This document shows, in pieces, positions 1 through 8,145 of a stretch of DNA of 35,185 bases. Positions within the stretch are counted from its first letter, which is position 1, and the number at the start of each line of letters is the position of its first letter. The notes below the pieces were generated by a model, which was not told where the DNA came from, made no database searches, and saw only the letters and a list, made by a program, of their open reading frames with translations. Source of the DNA: Azospirillum oleiclasticum (GTDB taxonomy: Bacteria; Pseudomonadota; Alphaproteobacteria; Azospirillales; Azospirillaceae); assembly GCF_013423485.1 (NCBI RefSeq), contig NZ_JABFFR010000053.1:1-35185 (forward strand), given 5' to 3'. A program made the position numbers and the translations under genes.

Positions 1-1
1 C

Positions 2-745
2 GCCGCCGCCGCGCGCAAGCGCGGGCTGGACGTCACCATCCTGGAGGCGGCGGACCGTCTGCTCGCGCGGTCGGCCACGCCGCTGCTGGCGGATTTCCAT
101 GCGGATCTGCACCGCGCGCAGGGGGTGGCGGTGGAGCTGGGCGCCGCGGTGGCGGCGCTGGAAGGGCAGGACGGCCGGCTGGTCGCCGTGCGCACCGCCG
201 ACGGGCGGCGCTGGCCGGCCGATCTGGTGGTCGTGGGCATCGGGATCATCCCCGACACCGCGCTGGCCGAGGGCTGCGGGCTCGCCTGCGACGGCGGCGT
301 GCTGGTGGACGACGGCGCGCGCACCAGCGATCCCGCCATCGTCGCGGTCGGCGACTGCACCGCCCGGCGTGTTCTGGATGGCGGGTCGCCGCTGCGCCTG
401 GAATCGGTCCAGAACGCGGTCGAACAGGGGAAATCGGCCGCGGCGGCGCTGCTCGGCCGCGAACGCCCCTTCGTCGCGGCGCCATGGTTCTGGTCGGATC
501 AATACGATGTGAAGCTGCAGATCGTCGGCCTGTCCGCCGGGCATGACCGGGCGGTGGTGCGCGGATCGGTGGCGGAACGGCGCTTTTCGGTCTTCTACTT
601 CCGGAACGGGATGCTGATCGCCATCGATTCCGTCAACCGGCCGGCGGATCACCTCACCGGACGCAAGCTGCTCGACCGGAAGATCCCCCTGACGCCGGAG
701 CAGGCGATCGACGACGGTTTCCCGCTGGCTTCGCTGGCCCGGTGA
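2..745 (+). CDS. NAD(P)/FAD-dependent ferredoxin reductase (rhodocoxin reductase type), 5'-truncated by window edge
   Basis: The open frame runs in from the window edge at base 2 and stops at 745, so the N-terminal FAD-binding part lies outside. What is visible is the end of the NADH-binding domain (VVVGIGIIPDT), the second FAD-contact segment PAIVAVGDC, and the C-terminal reductase domain with PWFWSDQYDVKLQIVG. This arrangement is typical of reductases that pass electrons from NADH to a 2Fe-2S ferredoxin serving a P450 or a ring-hydroxylating oxygenase. Its ferredoxin and oxygenase partners are not in the window. The 3' end converges on, and overlaps by about 90 bases, the decayed repA on the other strand. 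The class assignment is secure; the physiological partner is unknown. Confidence 0.88.
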   Translation, partial: AAAARKRGLDVTILEAADRLLARSATPLLADFHADLHRAQGVAVELGAAVAALEGQDGRLVAVRTADGRRWPADLVVVGIGIIPDTALAEGCGLACDGGVLVDDGARTSDPAIVAVGDCTARRVLDGGSPLRLESVQNAVEQGKSAAAALLGRERPFVAAPWFWSDQYDVKLQIVGLSAGHDRAVVRGSVAERRFSVFYFRNGMLIAIDSVNRPADHLTGRKLLDRKIPLTPEQAIDDGFPLASLAR

Positions 746-1527
746 GGGCGGGGGGGCAGGCGATCCGTGTCAGCTCCCGTTCCGGGATCGGCGGCCGGGA
801 GGGGTGCAGCACGATGCCGGTCTCGTCCACCGTCACCTTGGCTTCCGGATAGACCGCCAGCGCCTCTTTCAGGGTCGCCGTGAATTTCGGCCGGAACTGC
901 CGCAGCAGCTTGTAGCCGGCCCCGAACTGCTGGTGCAGCGCCGCCCAGCTCACCGGTGCCGGGCCGGTGAGGGAGCGCAGCCGGTAGGCCAGCCAGATGT
1001 AGACGTCCAGGGCCGGGCTGTCGTTGGCGATCTGCATCAGCGCCGCCTCGTTGACCGGGACCGGGTGTTCCCGCAGCGCCTGGAAGAAGGCGTCGGACAG
1101 CCGCACGGTGTCCACCCACAGCCGCGGTTGCAGGTCGTCGTCCAGCTCGTGCAGCGCGATGCCCCCCTTCACGATGCTGTCCTTCGAACTTGGCGCCGCG
1201 GCTGGTCTGCAGGTACAGCAGGATCATCCGGGCCCGGCTGCCGTAGGGCACCCCGTGGACTCTGGTGACGCCGGAGGCGTCGGGCAGGGATCCGGGCTCG
1301 ACCACCAGCGTGACGTTGTGCCCGACCCGTTCCCACCGGTCGGTGTCGGCCAGCCGGCGATGCGGCAGGGCGGTCAGGCAGAACCCCGAATAGGAGATGC
1401 CGAGTGCCGGGTTTTCCACCGCGAGCACCGCCGCGGCCATGTCGACGAGGTGACGTTCATCCGGTGTGACCAGACGCCTGGCCTGTTCCTGGCCGTGCTG
1501 GAGCACCAGCTGGTGAATGTCACCCAT
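654..1527 (-). pseudogene. repA: Plasmid replication initiator RepA, internally deleted and frameshifted
   Basis: Two pieces in different frames make up one RepA (plasmid-encoded RepA family). The first starts at ATG 1527 (MGDIHQLVLQHG) and includes SYSGFCLTALPHRR and VPYGSRARMILLYLQT. The second resumes near 1195 with KDSIVKGGIALHEL and continues through LWVDTVRLSDAFF, IWLAYRLRSL and FGAGYKLLRQFRPKF to a stop at 654. In intact relatives roughly a hundred residues separate LYLQT from the KGGIALHE-like part; here they are almost adjacent, and the junction also shifts frame. I therefore see an internal deletion with loss of function. Iterons lie just upstream of the start. The C-terminal end overlaps the neighbouring reductase gene, so the original end is uncertain. 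Confidence 0.8.
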
Positions 1528-1585
1528 GTTCCGAACTCCACGCTGGATCATCCGATCATGGACGAGGACTGCACCGGAAAGCAAT

Positions 1586-1722
1586 GTGGACTGTGGTGAC
1601 GCAGGCTATTTGTTGGCTCGTTGATTCTCTACTATTTGCTTTGTCACCAGAGTCCACGGGATAACCCGAGTCGTGGCGAGTCGCGCGTCACCAGAGTCCA
1701 CAGCCGCGTCACCAGACCCCAC
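1586..1722. repeat. Iteron cluster upstream of repA (remnant origin of replication)
   Basis: Three direct 15-base copies of GTCACCAGAGTCCAC or a near match lie at 1643-1657, 1687-1701 and 1708-1722 (the last reads GTCACCAGACCCCAC). Two of them are followed by GGGATAA. A fourth copy in inverse orientation with one mismatch (GTGGACTGTGGTGAC) lies at 1586-1600, between the repA start and the direct copies. One inverted copy at the initiator promoter plus several direct copies is the usual layout of an iteron replicon, where RepA monomers initiate at the direct copies and dimers repress at the inverted one. Since repA is broken, this origin is probably inactive. Confidence 0.72.
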
Positions 1723-1875
1723 GGGATAAACCGCCGGGTTTGTGGATGGATCGCCGCCGGCCGGTGCCGGTTGGCCGCGAATCGGGTGGGGGCGCATCCG
1801 CTGCGAACAAGGTCCCAGCCGCTCGATCACGATCCGCCTGCGAAACCGCATGGCTTGATCGCTCAACCCGAGCGT
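1723..1875. other. Intergenic stretch between the iterons and the regulator gene
   Basis: No convincing gene is visible. The stretch is GC-rich with short inverted pieces around CCGGCCGGTGCCGGTTGGCC and no recognisable origin motif beyond the iterons to its left. Together with repA and the iterons it looks like leftover plasmid maintenance DNA. Confidence 0.3.
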
Positions 1876-2790
1876 TCAACCCGGGCGTTCCCGGTGGCGT
1901 GGCGGGGGTGCCGCCTGCCGGCAGCACTCCGCCAGCCACTCCGCCGCCGGCGTCAGGGTGAGCCCGGTACGGCGGATCATGACGATCGGTGGTGCCGGCA
2001 GCGTCTCCCGGACGCGGATGCGGGCGAGCGTACCGGTGGTCAGGGCGAAGTCGGCGAACTGCACGGGAAGCATGCCCAGCGCGTCGGAATAGGCGATCGC
2101 CATGATCATGCTGAGCGCCGACTGGGTCTGCATGACCAGCCGCGGCGGCGGCAGCCCGCGTTCCTGGAAGAGCCGGTGGAGTTCCTCCGCCGCGCGGTGG
2201 GTGATGGTGGTGGTCACCCACTCCGCCCCGCCCAGATCGACCAGCGAGGTCGCGGCGGACAGCGGATGCCCGATGCGCCCGATCACCACCCGCGTGTTCT
2301 CGAACAGCAGCTCGGCCATCAGATCCGTCGGCATGGCCCGTTCCGGCTGCGGGCCGATGTAGAAATCGACGGCCCCGGCCCGCAACCCGGCTTCCAGCGT
2401 CGGAAAGAACCCCTCGATGAGATGGAGCCGGACATCCGGATAGCGCGCGCGGAACCGTGCCAGGGCGCGCGGCAGCATCGCCATGTGCGCGGCCACGGAC
2501 AGCCCGGCCACCACCGAGCCGGCGGCCGGGCCGCGGAGCTGCTCCACCTCCTCGCGCGCACGGCGGACGTCGCTCAGGATCGCCCGCGCGCGGCGGACGA
2601 ACGCCTCCCCCACCGGGGTCAGCGCCATGCCGCGGGCGCGTCGCTCGAACAGGGGCGCGCCCAGCTCGTGTTCGAGCTCGTGGACGCTGCGGGTCAGCGC
2701 CGGCTGCGCCAGCCCGAGATGGCGGGCGGCGGCCCTGAGGCTGCCATGCTCGGCGATGGCGGCGATGTCGCGGAGCTGGTTCAGCTTCAT
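1876..2790 (-). CDS. LysR-family transcriptional regulator
   Basis: This 304-residue protein is of normal length for the family. The N-terminal winged helix-turn-helix is clear: MKLNQLRDIAAIAEHGSL, then AARHLGLAQPALTRSVHELE and LFERRARGMALTPVGEAF. The remainder is a periplasmic-binding-like effector domain (from about residue 90) with FEN-TRVVIGRIGHPL and a C-terminal ALTTG-LARIRVRE stretch. I place the start at ATG 2790; TTG two codons upstream is less likely. It is divergent from the FAH-family gene at 2925 with 134 bases between them, the standard arrangement for a LysR regulator of a catabolic operon. The likely inducer is an aromatic substrate or intermediate of that operon (inference). 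Confidence 0.93.
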   Translation of the reverse strand: MKLNQLRDIAAIAEHGSLRAAARHLGLAQPALTRSVHELEHELGAPLFERRARGMALTPVGEAFVRRARAILSDVRRAREEVEQLRGPAAGSVVAGLSVAAHMAMLPRALARFRARYPDVRLHLIEGFFPTLEAGLRAGAVDFYIGPQPERAMPTDLMAELLFENTRVVIGRIGHPLSAATSLVDLGGAEWVTTTITHRAAEELHRLFQERGLPPPRLVMQTQSALSMIMAIAYSDALGMLPVQFADFALTTGTLARIRVRETLPAPPIVMIRRTGLTLTPAAEWLAECCRQAAPPPRHRERPG

Positions 2791-2813
2791 CGCCAAAGCC
2801 TACAGCGATCACA

Positions 2814-2831
2814 ATCCGGTATCAATCGGAT
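2814..2831. promoter_or_regulatory. Candidate LysR-type operator between divergent genes
   Basis: The dyad ATCCG-N8-CGGAT sits in the space between the LysR gene and the first operon gene. The CAATC pentamer also recurs at short intervals across it. Size and symmetry resemble the T-N11-A type sites of LysR regulators. This is seen by eye only. Confidence 0.35.
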
Positions 2832-2924
2832 CAATCTGTCACCTTCCGGTCATCAATTGGGCGAATAGACTGCACACCAATCAAACTGTTGACCCCGCAC
2901 GCGGATACTGGAGACGAACGCGTC

Positions 2925-3785
2925 ATGAGATTTGCCGCCTATCGCGATTCCGCCGGCACCGGCCTCGCCATCAGCCGGGATGGGGCAGCCTTCCGCGGGC
3001 TCCGCGACACGGACCCGGGTTTTCCCGGCCACCTCGACACCCTCCTGGCGATGGACGGGGCCGCCTTCGGCGCCGCCTGCGATGCCCTGTCCGCCGGGGC
3101 GCCGGTGGAGCTCGACGCGGTCACCCTGCTGCCACCCGTCGGCCGGCCCGGCAAGATCATCTGCGTCGGGCTCAACTACATCGACCATTCGGCCGAGAGC
3201 GGATTCAAACAGCCCGACTATCCCACCCTGTTCGGGCGTTTCACCTCGTCCCTGATCGGCCACGGCGCGCCGCTGCTCCGGCCGACCGTCTCCGAGCAGT
3301 TCGACTATGAGGGCGAGCTGGTGGCGATCATCGGCCGGGGAGGGCGGCACATCCCGCGCGAGCGCGCGCTGGAGCATGTGTTCGGCTATTCGATCTTCAA
3401 CGACGGGTCCGTGCGCGACTACCAGTTCAAGGCGCCGCAATGGACGATGGGGAAGAATTTCGACGACACCGGCCCGTTCGGTCCCGTGGTGGTGACCGCG
3501 GACGAGCTGCCGCCGGGGGCGGCGGGGCTGCGGATCGAGACGCGGCTGAACGGCGCCGTCGTCCAGAGCTCCAACACCGACGCCCTGGTGTTCGACGTGC
3601 CCACCCTGGTGGCGATCATCAGCGAGGCGATCACGCTGGAGCCGGGCGACCTGCTGGTGACCGGCACCCCGAGCGGCGTCGGCGCGGCGCGCAAGCCGCC
3701 GCTGTGGATGAAGCCCGGCGACGTCTGCGAGGTCGAGATCGAGCGCATCGGCGTGCTGCGCAATCCCGTCGCCGACGCGGCCTGA
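2925..3785 (+). CDS. Fumarylacetoacetate hydrolase (FAH) family protein, first copy
   Basis: A 286-residue FAH-fold enzyme. The start is ATG 2925, with GGAGA about ten bases upstream; an in-frame extension further upstream lacks a site. The small N-terminal domain covers about residues 1-70. The catalytic domain begins at GKIICVGLNYIDHSAES (residues 76-92). The expected metal ligands are E129 and E131 in DYEGELVAI and D160 in IFNDGSVRD, and residues GKNFDDTGPFGP follow. FAH-family members hydrolyse or isomerise beta-diketo acids at the end of aromatic meta or gentisate pathways, and also include ureidoglycolate lyase-like and oxaloacetate decarboxylase enzymes. Its place before a ring-cleavage dioxygenase and a hydroxylase favours hydrolysis of a ring-fission product. 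The exact substrate cannot be read from sequence. Confidence 0.9.
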   Translation: MRFAAYRDSAGTGLAISRDGAAFRGLRDTDPGFPGHLDTLLAMDGAAFGAACDALSAGAPVELDAVTLLPPVGRPGKIICVGLNYIDHSAESGFKQPDYPTLFGRFTSSLIGHGAPLLRPTVSEQFDYEGELVAIIGRGGRHIPRERALEHVFGYSIFNDGSVRDYQFKAPQWTMGKNFDDTGPFGPVVVTADELPPGAAGLRIETRLNGAVVQSSNTDALVFDVPTLVAIISEAITLEPGDLLVTGTPSGVGAARKPPLWMKPGDVCEVEIERIGVLRNPVADAA

Positions 3786-3822
3786 GAACCAACGGCAAGG
3801 CACGAACAACAGGGGGGAGACG

Positions 3823-4782
3823 ATGACCCGCATCTGCGGCCGCATGCTGCCGACCCGCCGCCCGGGCGAACTCGGCGTCCATTCCATCGACGGCTTCCAT
3901 ATGGTGGTGCCGGACCTGACGGACGCGCAGCGGTTCTACAGCACCTTCGGGCTCGATGTCCGCGAACGCGGCAACGGCCTCGACCTGCACACCGTCGGCC
4001 ACCCGCACCGCTGGGGAACGCTGGGGGAGGGCGGGGGAAAGCGGCTGTCCCATGTCTCCTTCGGGGTCTTCGAGGACGAGTTCCCGGCCTTCAAGCGGCA
4101 TCTCCAGGAGCAGGGGGTGCCGCTCGTCGATCCGCCCGCCGGCTTCGAGACGAACGGGCTGTGGTTCCGCAGCCCCGACGGGATGCTCATCGAGATCAAG
4201 GTGGCGGAGAAATCCTCGCCATCGGAGAAGACCCGGTTCGACCTCGCCAGCGCCCCGCCGGGCGCCATGGGGTCGCACCCCCGCTCCGCGTCGCAGCCGG
4301 TGAGGCCGCGCCGTCTCGCCCACATCCTGCTCTTCACGGCGGACGTTCCGGCGTCGATCGCCTTCTACGAGCGGGTGCTGGGGCTGCGGCTGTCGGACCG
4401 GTCGGGCGACATCGTCGCCTTCCTGCACGGCATCCACGGCTCCGACCACCACCTGATCGCGCTGGCGAAATCGACCGGACCCGGCCTGCACCATCTGAGC
4501 TGGGACGTCGGCTCCATCCACGAGGTCGGGTTGGGAGCGATGATGATGGCTGACCGCGGCTTCGCGCAGGGCTGGGGTCTCGGGCGGCACGTCCTCGGCT
4601 CCAACTACTTCCATTACGTGCGCGACCCGTGGGGCAGCTACGCGGAGTATTCCGCCGACATCGACTTCATCCCGGCCAATTGCGACTGGGAGGCGACGGA
4701 CCATCCGCCGGAGGACTCCTTCTACATCTGGGGCCCCACCCCGCCGCCCGACTTCACCGTCAACCACGAGACCGGGGCCTGA
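3823..4782 (+). CDS. VOC-superfamily extradiol ring-cleavage dioxygenase (type I)
   Basis: A 319-residue protein with two vicinal-oxygen-chelate modules, at about residues 20-127 and 163-280, as in type I extradiol dioxygenases. The second module carries the likely Fe(II) ligands H167 (LAHILLF), H223 or H224 (GLHHLSWDVGS) and E275 (GSYAEYS). The stretch GRHVLGSNYFHYVRDPWG fits the substrate pocket His and Tyr of this class. The first module has lost this set, which is usual. It is in the operon 37 bases after the FAH gene and is preceded by GGGGGAGACG. Predicted role: meta-cleavage of a catechol-like product made by the flavin hydroxylase downstream. The substrate is uncertain. Confidence 0.88.
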   Translation: MTRICGRMLPTRRPGELGVHSIDGFHMVVPDLTDAQRFYSTFGLDVRERGNGLDLHTVGHPHRWGTLGEGGGKRLSHVSFGVFEDEFPAFKRHLQEQGVPLVDPPAGFETNGLWFRSPDGMLIEIKVAEKSSPSEKTRFDLASAPPGAMGSHPRSASQPVRPRRLAHILLFTADVPASIAFYERVLGLRLSDRSGDIVAFLHGIHGSDHHLIALAKSTGPGLHHLSWDVGSIHEVGLGAMMMADRGFAQGWGLGRHVLGSNYFHYVRDPWGSYAEYSADIDFIPANCDWEATDHPPEDSFYIWGPTPPPDFTVNHETGA

Positions 4783-4808
4783 TCGCGGTGCCGCCCGTGG
4801 AAGGAGCC

Positions 4809-6506
4809 ATGACCGCCGAGACGACGACCGCCGAAACCACCGGCGTGCTGATCGTGGGGGGCGGACCCTGTGGGCTGATGCTCGCGAACGAGCTGGGTCG
4901 ACGCGGGGTGGCCACGATCCTGATCGACCAGAAACCCTCGACCGCCTTCAACCCGCAGGCGAACGCCACGCAGGCGCGCACCATGGAGCATTTCCGGCGC
5001 CTGGGCTTCGCGGACGAGATCCGTGCCCAGGGGCTGCCGCCGGAGCACCCGACCGACGTCGCCTATTTCACCCGCTTCACGGCCCATGAACTCGCCCGCT
5101 TTCCCCTGCCGGGCTCGCGCGAGGCGGCGCGGCTGATCCGGCGGAAGGACCGCGCCTGGAGTGCCGCCGAACCGGCCCACCGCGTCTCCCAGAAATTCGT
5201 CGAGGCGGTGCTGCGGCGCCATGCGGACGCCCAGCCCTCGGTGTCCGTCCGCTACGGCTGGCGTCTGTGCGCCTTTCAGGAGACCGCGGGAGGGGTGGAG
5301 GCGGAGGTCGTCCCCGAGGGAAGCGGCGAGCCGCGCCGCATCCGCGCCCTCTACCTTGTCGGTGCCGACGGCCCCCGCAGCTTCGTCCGGCGCGAACTCG
5401 GGTTTGCCTACGAGGGGGAGGGCAGCGCCGACCGCGACTTCATGGGCGGCACCATGCTGGCGCTCTATCTGCGGGCCCCCGATTTCTACGCGGCCTGCCC
5501 GCATCCGCGCGCCTGGCAATACTGGGCCTTCAACCGGGAGCGGCGCGCGGTGATGGGGGCCGTCGACGGGCGCGGCGAGTTCGCCTTCCACACCCAGCTC
5601 CGGCCGGGGGAATCGGCGGAATCCCTGAGCGACGCCGACGCCGTGGCGCTCTTCACCCAGGCCATGGGCGTGTCGATCCCGGTGGAGGTGCTGTCGCGTG
5701 ACGCCTGGATCGCCGGACGCACGCTGGTCGCCAACCGCTTCCAGCAGGGACGGGTGTTCCTCGGCGGCGACGCGGTGCATCTGTTCACGCCGACCGGCGG
5801 CATGGGCTACAACACCGCCATCGAGGACGCGGTCAACCTCGGCTGGAAGCTGGCGGGCGTCGTGACCGGCCGTGCGCCGCCGTCGCTGCTGGACAGCTAC
5901 GAGCTGGAACGGCGGCCGGTGGCGCTGCGCAACACCGGCTTCGCCCGCCGCTTCGCCGAATCCATCGGGCTCTACCGGCCCAGCCCGGCGCTGGAGGAGG
6001 CGGGGGAGGCCGGCGAGGCCGCCCGCCGGCGCGCCGGACTCTATCTGGAGGCGCACGCGCGCGCCGAGTTCGACATTCCCGGATTCACGCTCGGTGCGCG
6101 CTACGACGCGTCTCCGATCATCGCCGGCGACGGCAGCCCGCCGCCGCCCGACGGGCCGACGGTCTATGTGCCGACCGGAAAGCCGGGGGGGCGGGCGCCG
6201 CATCTCTGGCTGGACGAGACGCGGTCGCTCTACGACCTCTTCGGCTTCGACTGGACGCTGCTCCGGCTGGGGCCGAAGCCGCCGTCCGCGGACGCGCATG
6301 TGGAGGCGGCCCGGCGGATGGGGGTTTCCCTGACCGTCGTCGATTGCGCCGAACCCGAGGCGCAGGACCTCTACGAGACCGATCTGGTGCTGATCCGCCC
6401 GGATCAGGTGATCGCCTGGCGCCGGACCGGCGTCGACACACGGACCCCGGACGAGGTCTTCTCCATCGTGACCGGTCGGGCGCTGGTGCGCGAGATGGCC
6501 GGCTGA
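4809..6506 (+). CDS. FAD-dependent aromatic hydroxylase (PHBH fold, TfdB/MhpA-like)
   Basis: A 565-residue class A flavoprotein monooxygenase. The start is ATG 4809, with AAGGAG directly upstream. The ADP-binding loop is VLIVGGGPCGLMLANEL (residues 13-29), the DG motif is LVGADGPRS (183-191), and the GD motif is RVFLGGDAVHLFTPTGG (315-331), followed by GYNTAIEDAVNLGWKLA. A C-terminal thioredoxin-like domain from about residue 400 is usual for the phenol-hydroxylase/MhpA/TfdB branch. The enzyme uses NAD(P)H and O2 to hydroxylate a phenolic ring, giving the catechol-type substrate of the upstream dioxygenase. It lies 26 bases after that gene and clearly belongs to the same transcription unit. 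Confidence 0.9.
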   Translation: MTAETTTAETTGVLIVGGGPCGLMLANELGRRGVATILIDQKPSTAFNPQANATQARTMEHFRRLGFADEIRAQGLPPEHPTDVAYFTRFTAHELARFPLPGSREAARLIRRKDRAWSAAEPAHRVSQKFVEAVLRRHADAQPSVSVRYGWRLCAFQETAGGVEAEVVPEGSGEPRRIRALYLVGADGPRSFVRRELGFAYEGEGSADRDFMGGTMLALYLRAPDFYAACPHPRAWQYWAFNRERRAVMGAVDGRGEFAFHTQLRPGESAESLSDADAVALFTQAMGVSIPVEVLSRDAWIAGRTLVANRFQQGRVFLGGDAVHLFTPTGGMGYNTAIEDAVNLGWKLAGVVTGRAPPSLLDSYELERRPVALRNTGFARRFAESIGLYRPSPALEEAGEAGEAARRRAGLYLEAHARAEFDIPGFTLGARYDASPIIAGDGSPPPPDGPTVYVPTGKPGGRAPHLWLDETRSLYDLFGFDWTLLRLGPKPPSADAHVEAARRMGVSLTVVDCAEPEAQDLYETDLVLIRPDQVIAWRRTGVDTRTPDEVFSIVTGRALVREMAG

Positions 6507-6559
6507 GGACGGCGCAGACCGTTCCGATGAACGAGAGACAAGGAAAGCGGGAGGGTTGG

Positions 6560-7618
6560 ATGCTCAGGAACACACGACAAAGGGTATGGCGCGCCGTCCT
6601 GTGCTCGGCGGTGGCGATCGCCACCGCCGCGGTGGCGGTGCAGGCGCGGGCCGAGACGATCAAGCTCACCGTCTCGCACTATCTGCCCCCCGCCCACACC
6701 ATCCACAAGGAGCTGACACGCTGGGCGGAGGAACTCGCGACGAAGTCGGACGGGCGTCTGCGCGTGAACGTCTTCCCGTCCGGCCAGATGGGACCGCCGC
6801 CGCGCCAGTTCGACCTGGCGCGCACCGGCGTGGCGGACGTGGCCTTCTTCATCCACGGCGCCCTTCCCGGCCGTTTCCCGGTGACCGAGGCGGCGCAACT
6901 GCCCTACGCCTTCAACCGCAAGGTCGATGGCGGGAGCCGCGCGCTCGGCATCGCCGACGCCTCCGCCATCCTCACCGACCTCGCCCCGCTGCTCGAGAAG
7001 GAGCATGAGGGGACGCGCATCCTCTACGCGCTCGCCTCCCCCACCATCGGCCTCTACATGCGCAAGGCGACCGTCCGCAAGCCGGCGGACATGGCCGGCC
7101 TGCGGCTGCGCCACAACGGTCCCATCACCTCGGCGATGGTCGCGGCGTGGGGCGGCAGCCCGGTGGCCCTGCCGCCGTCCGACCTCGCCGACGCCATGGA
7201 CAAGGGCGTGCTCGACGGCATGGTGTTCAACTTCGAGGCGGCGCACGCCTTCCAGATGGCCAAGAGCCTGCACTCCGTCACCGACCTGAAGGCGTCGGCC
7301 GCGACCTTCGCCCTCGTCATGAACCGGGCCAAATACGACTCCCTGCCGGCCGACCTGCGCCGGCTGATCGACGAGACCACGGGTGCGGCGGCGGCGCGCC
7401 GGGTCGGCGCCCTCTACGACGAGGCGGAGGCCGCGGGGCGGCGCTATCTGGAGGACAACAAGGTCACCGTCATCGAGCCCTCGGCGGAGGAGGCCGCGGC
7501 CTTCCAGACCCTCGCGGCACCGCTCGCCGACAAGCTGGCCGGCGCCTCCGGGGATCGGGCCGTCATCCGTGACTTCCAGGCGCAGTTGAAGGCCCGTGTC
7601 GAGAAGGGCATGCCGTGA
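6560..7618 (+). CDS. dctP: TRAP transporter substrate-binding protein, DctP family
   Basis: A 352-residue periplasmic binding protein. The signal peptide spans residues 1-31, with an Arg-rich start, the hydrophobic stretch AVLCSAVAIATAAVAV and cleavage after QARA. The mature part starts ETIKLTVSHYLPPAH. KPADMAGLRLR matches the signature region whose Arg binds the substrate carboxylate in DctP proteins, and LDGMVFNFEAAHAF is the typical hinge region. ATG 6560 is preceded by GGGAGGG. An ATG at 6527 would only extend the signal region. It should deliver an organic acid, probably the aromatic substrate of the operon, to the permease encoded next. Confidence 0.93.
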   Translation: MLRNTRQRVWRAVLCSAVAIATAAVAVQARAETIKLTVSHYLPPAHTIHKELTRWAEELATKSDGRLRVNVFPSGQMGPPPRQFDLARTGVADVAFFIHGALPGRFPVTEAAQLPYAFNRKVDGGSRALGIADASAILTDLAPLLEKEHEGTRILYALASPTIGLYMRKATVRKPADMAGLRLRHNGPITSAMVAAWGGSPVALPPSDLADAMDKGVLDGMVFNFEAAHAFQMAKSLHSVTDLKASAATFALVMNRAKYDSLPADLRRLIDETTGAAAARRVGALYDEAEAAGRRYLEDNKVTVIEPSAEEAAAFQTLAAPLADKLAGASGDRAVIRDFQAQLKARVEKGMP

Positions 7619-8145
7619 GGCCGGGTGACCCCACCCCGTCCCCGGCGAGCGCCCGGCTGCTGACGCTCCTCGCCGCCGCGGCGCTGGCGGTGATGATGCT
7701 CTGGACCATCGCCGACATCGCGCTGCGCGCGCTGCTGAACTGGCCGCTTCCGGGATCCGTCGCCGTCGTCGAGACGACGCTGGTTCTGGCCGCCCTGCTG
7801 GCCCTTGCGGACTGTCTCGGGCGCGACGAACAAATCAAGGTGGACGTGTTCGACCACAAGGTCGGCCGGCGCGGCCTGTTCGCCCTGAAGCTGCTCGGCG
7901 ATCTGGCGATGCTGGCCTTCATCCTGCTGCTCGCCTACACCATGATCCAGCCGATCGCCGACGCCTGGCGTTTCTGGGACGTCAAGCCGGACATTCCCGT
8001 GCCGATCGTGTTCCTGCTGGGGGCCATCGAGCTGGCGCTGCTCGTCTCCGCCCATGTGCTGGTCCGCAAGATCCTGCGTGCGTGCCGGCCGGCGCCGGCC
8101 CGTCACCGCATCGCCGGCCTCACCCATGCCGGGGGCGGCCGATGA
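7615..8145 (+). CDS. dctQ: TRAP transporter small permease, DctQ family
   Basis: A 176-residue membrane protein starting at GTG 7615, which overlaps the dctP stop (GTGA). Four hydrophobic segments fit the family: LLTLLAAAALAVMMLWTIAD, VVETTLVLAALLALADCL, LLGDLAMLAFILLLAY and VFLLGAIELALLVSAHVLV. The family-typical helix RDEQIKVDVFDHKVGRRG follows the second segment. Overlap at both ends (ATGA with dctM) indicates translational coupling within the three-component transporter. Confidence 0.92.
   Translation: MRPGDPTPSPASARLLTLLAAAALAVMMLWTIADIALRALLNWPLPGSVAVVETTLVLAALLALADCLGRDEQIKVDVFDHKVGRRGLFALKLLGDLAMLAFILLLAYTMIQPIADAWRFWDVKPDIPVPIVFLLGAIELALLVSAHVLVRKILRACRPAPARHRIAGLTHAGGGR

Noticed and set aside
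1621..2868. A 415-codon plus-strand open frame opposite the LysR gene
   Set aside because: It is the GC-rich antisense of a clear LysR gene, has Arg/His/Gly-rich low-complexity composition and no family motif.
4722..6299. A 525-codon minus-strand open frame
   Set aside because: Antisense of the flavin hydroxylase, which has all three flavoprotein motifs; the antisense protein has none.
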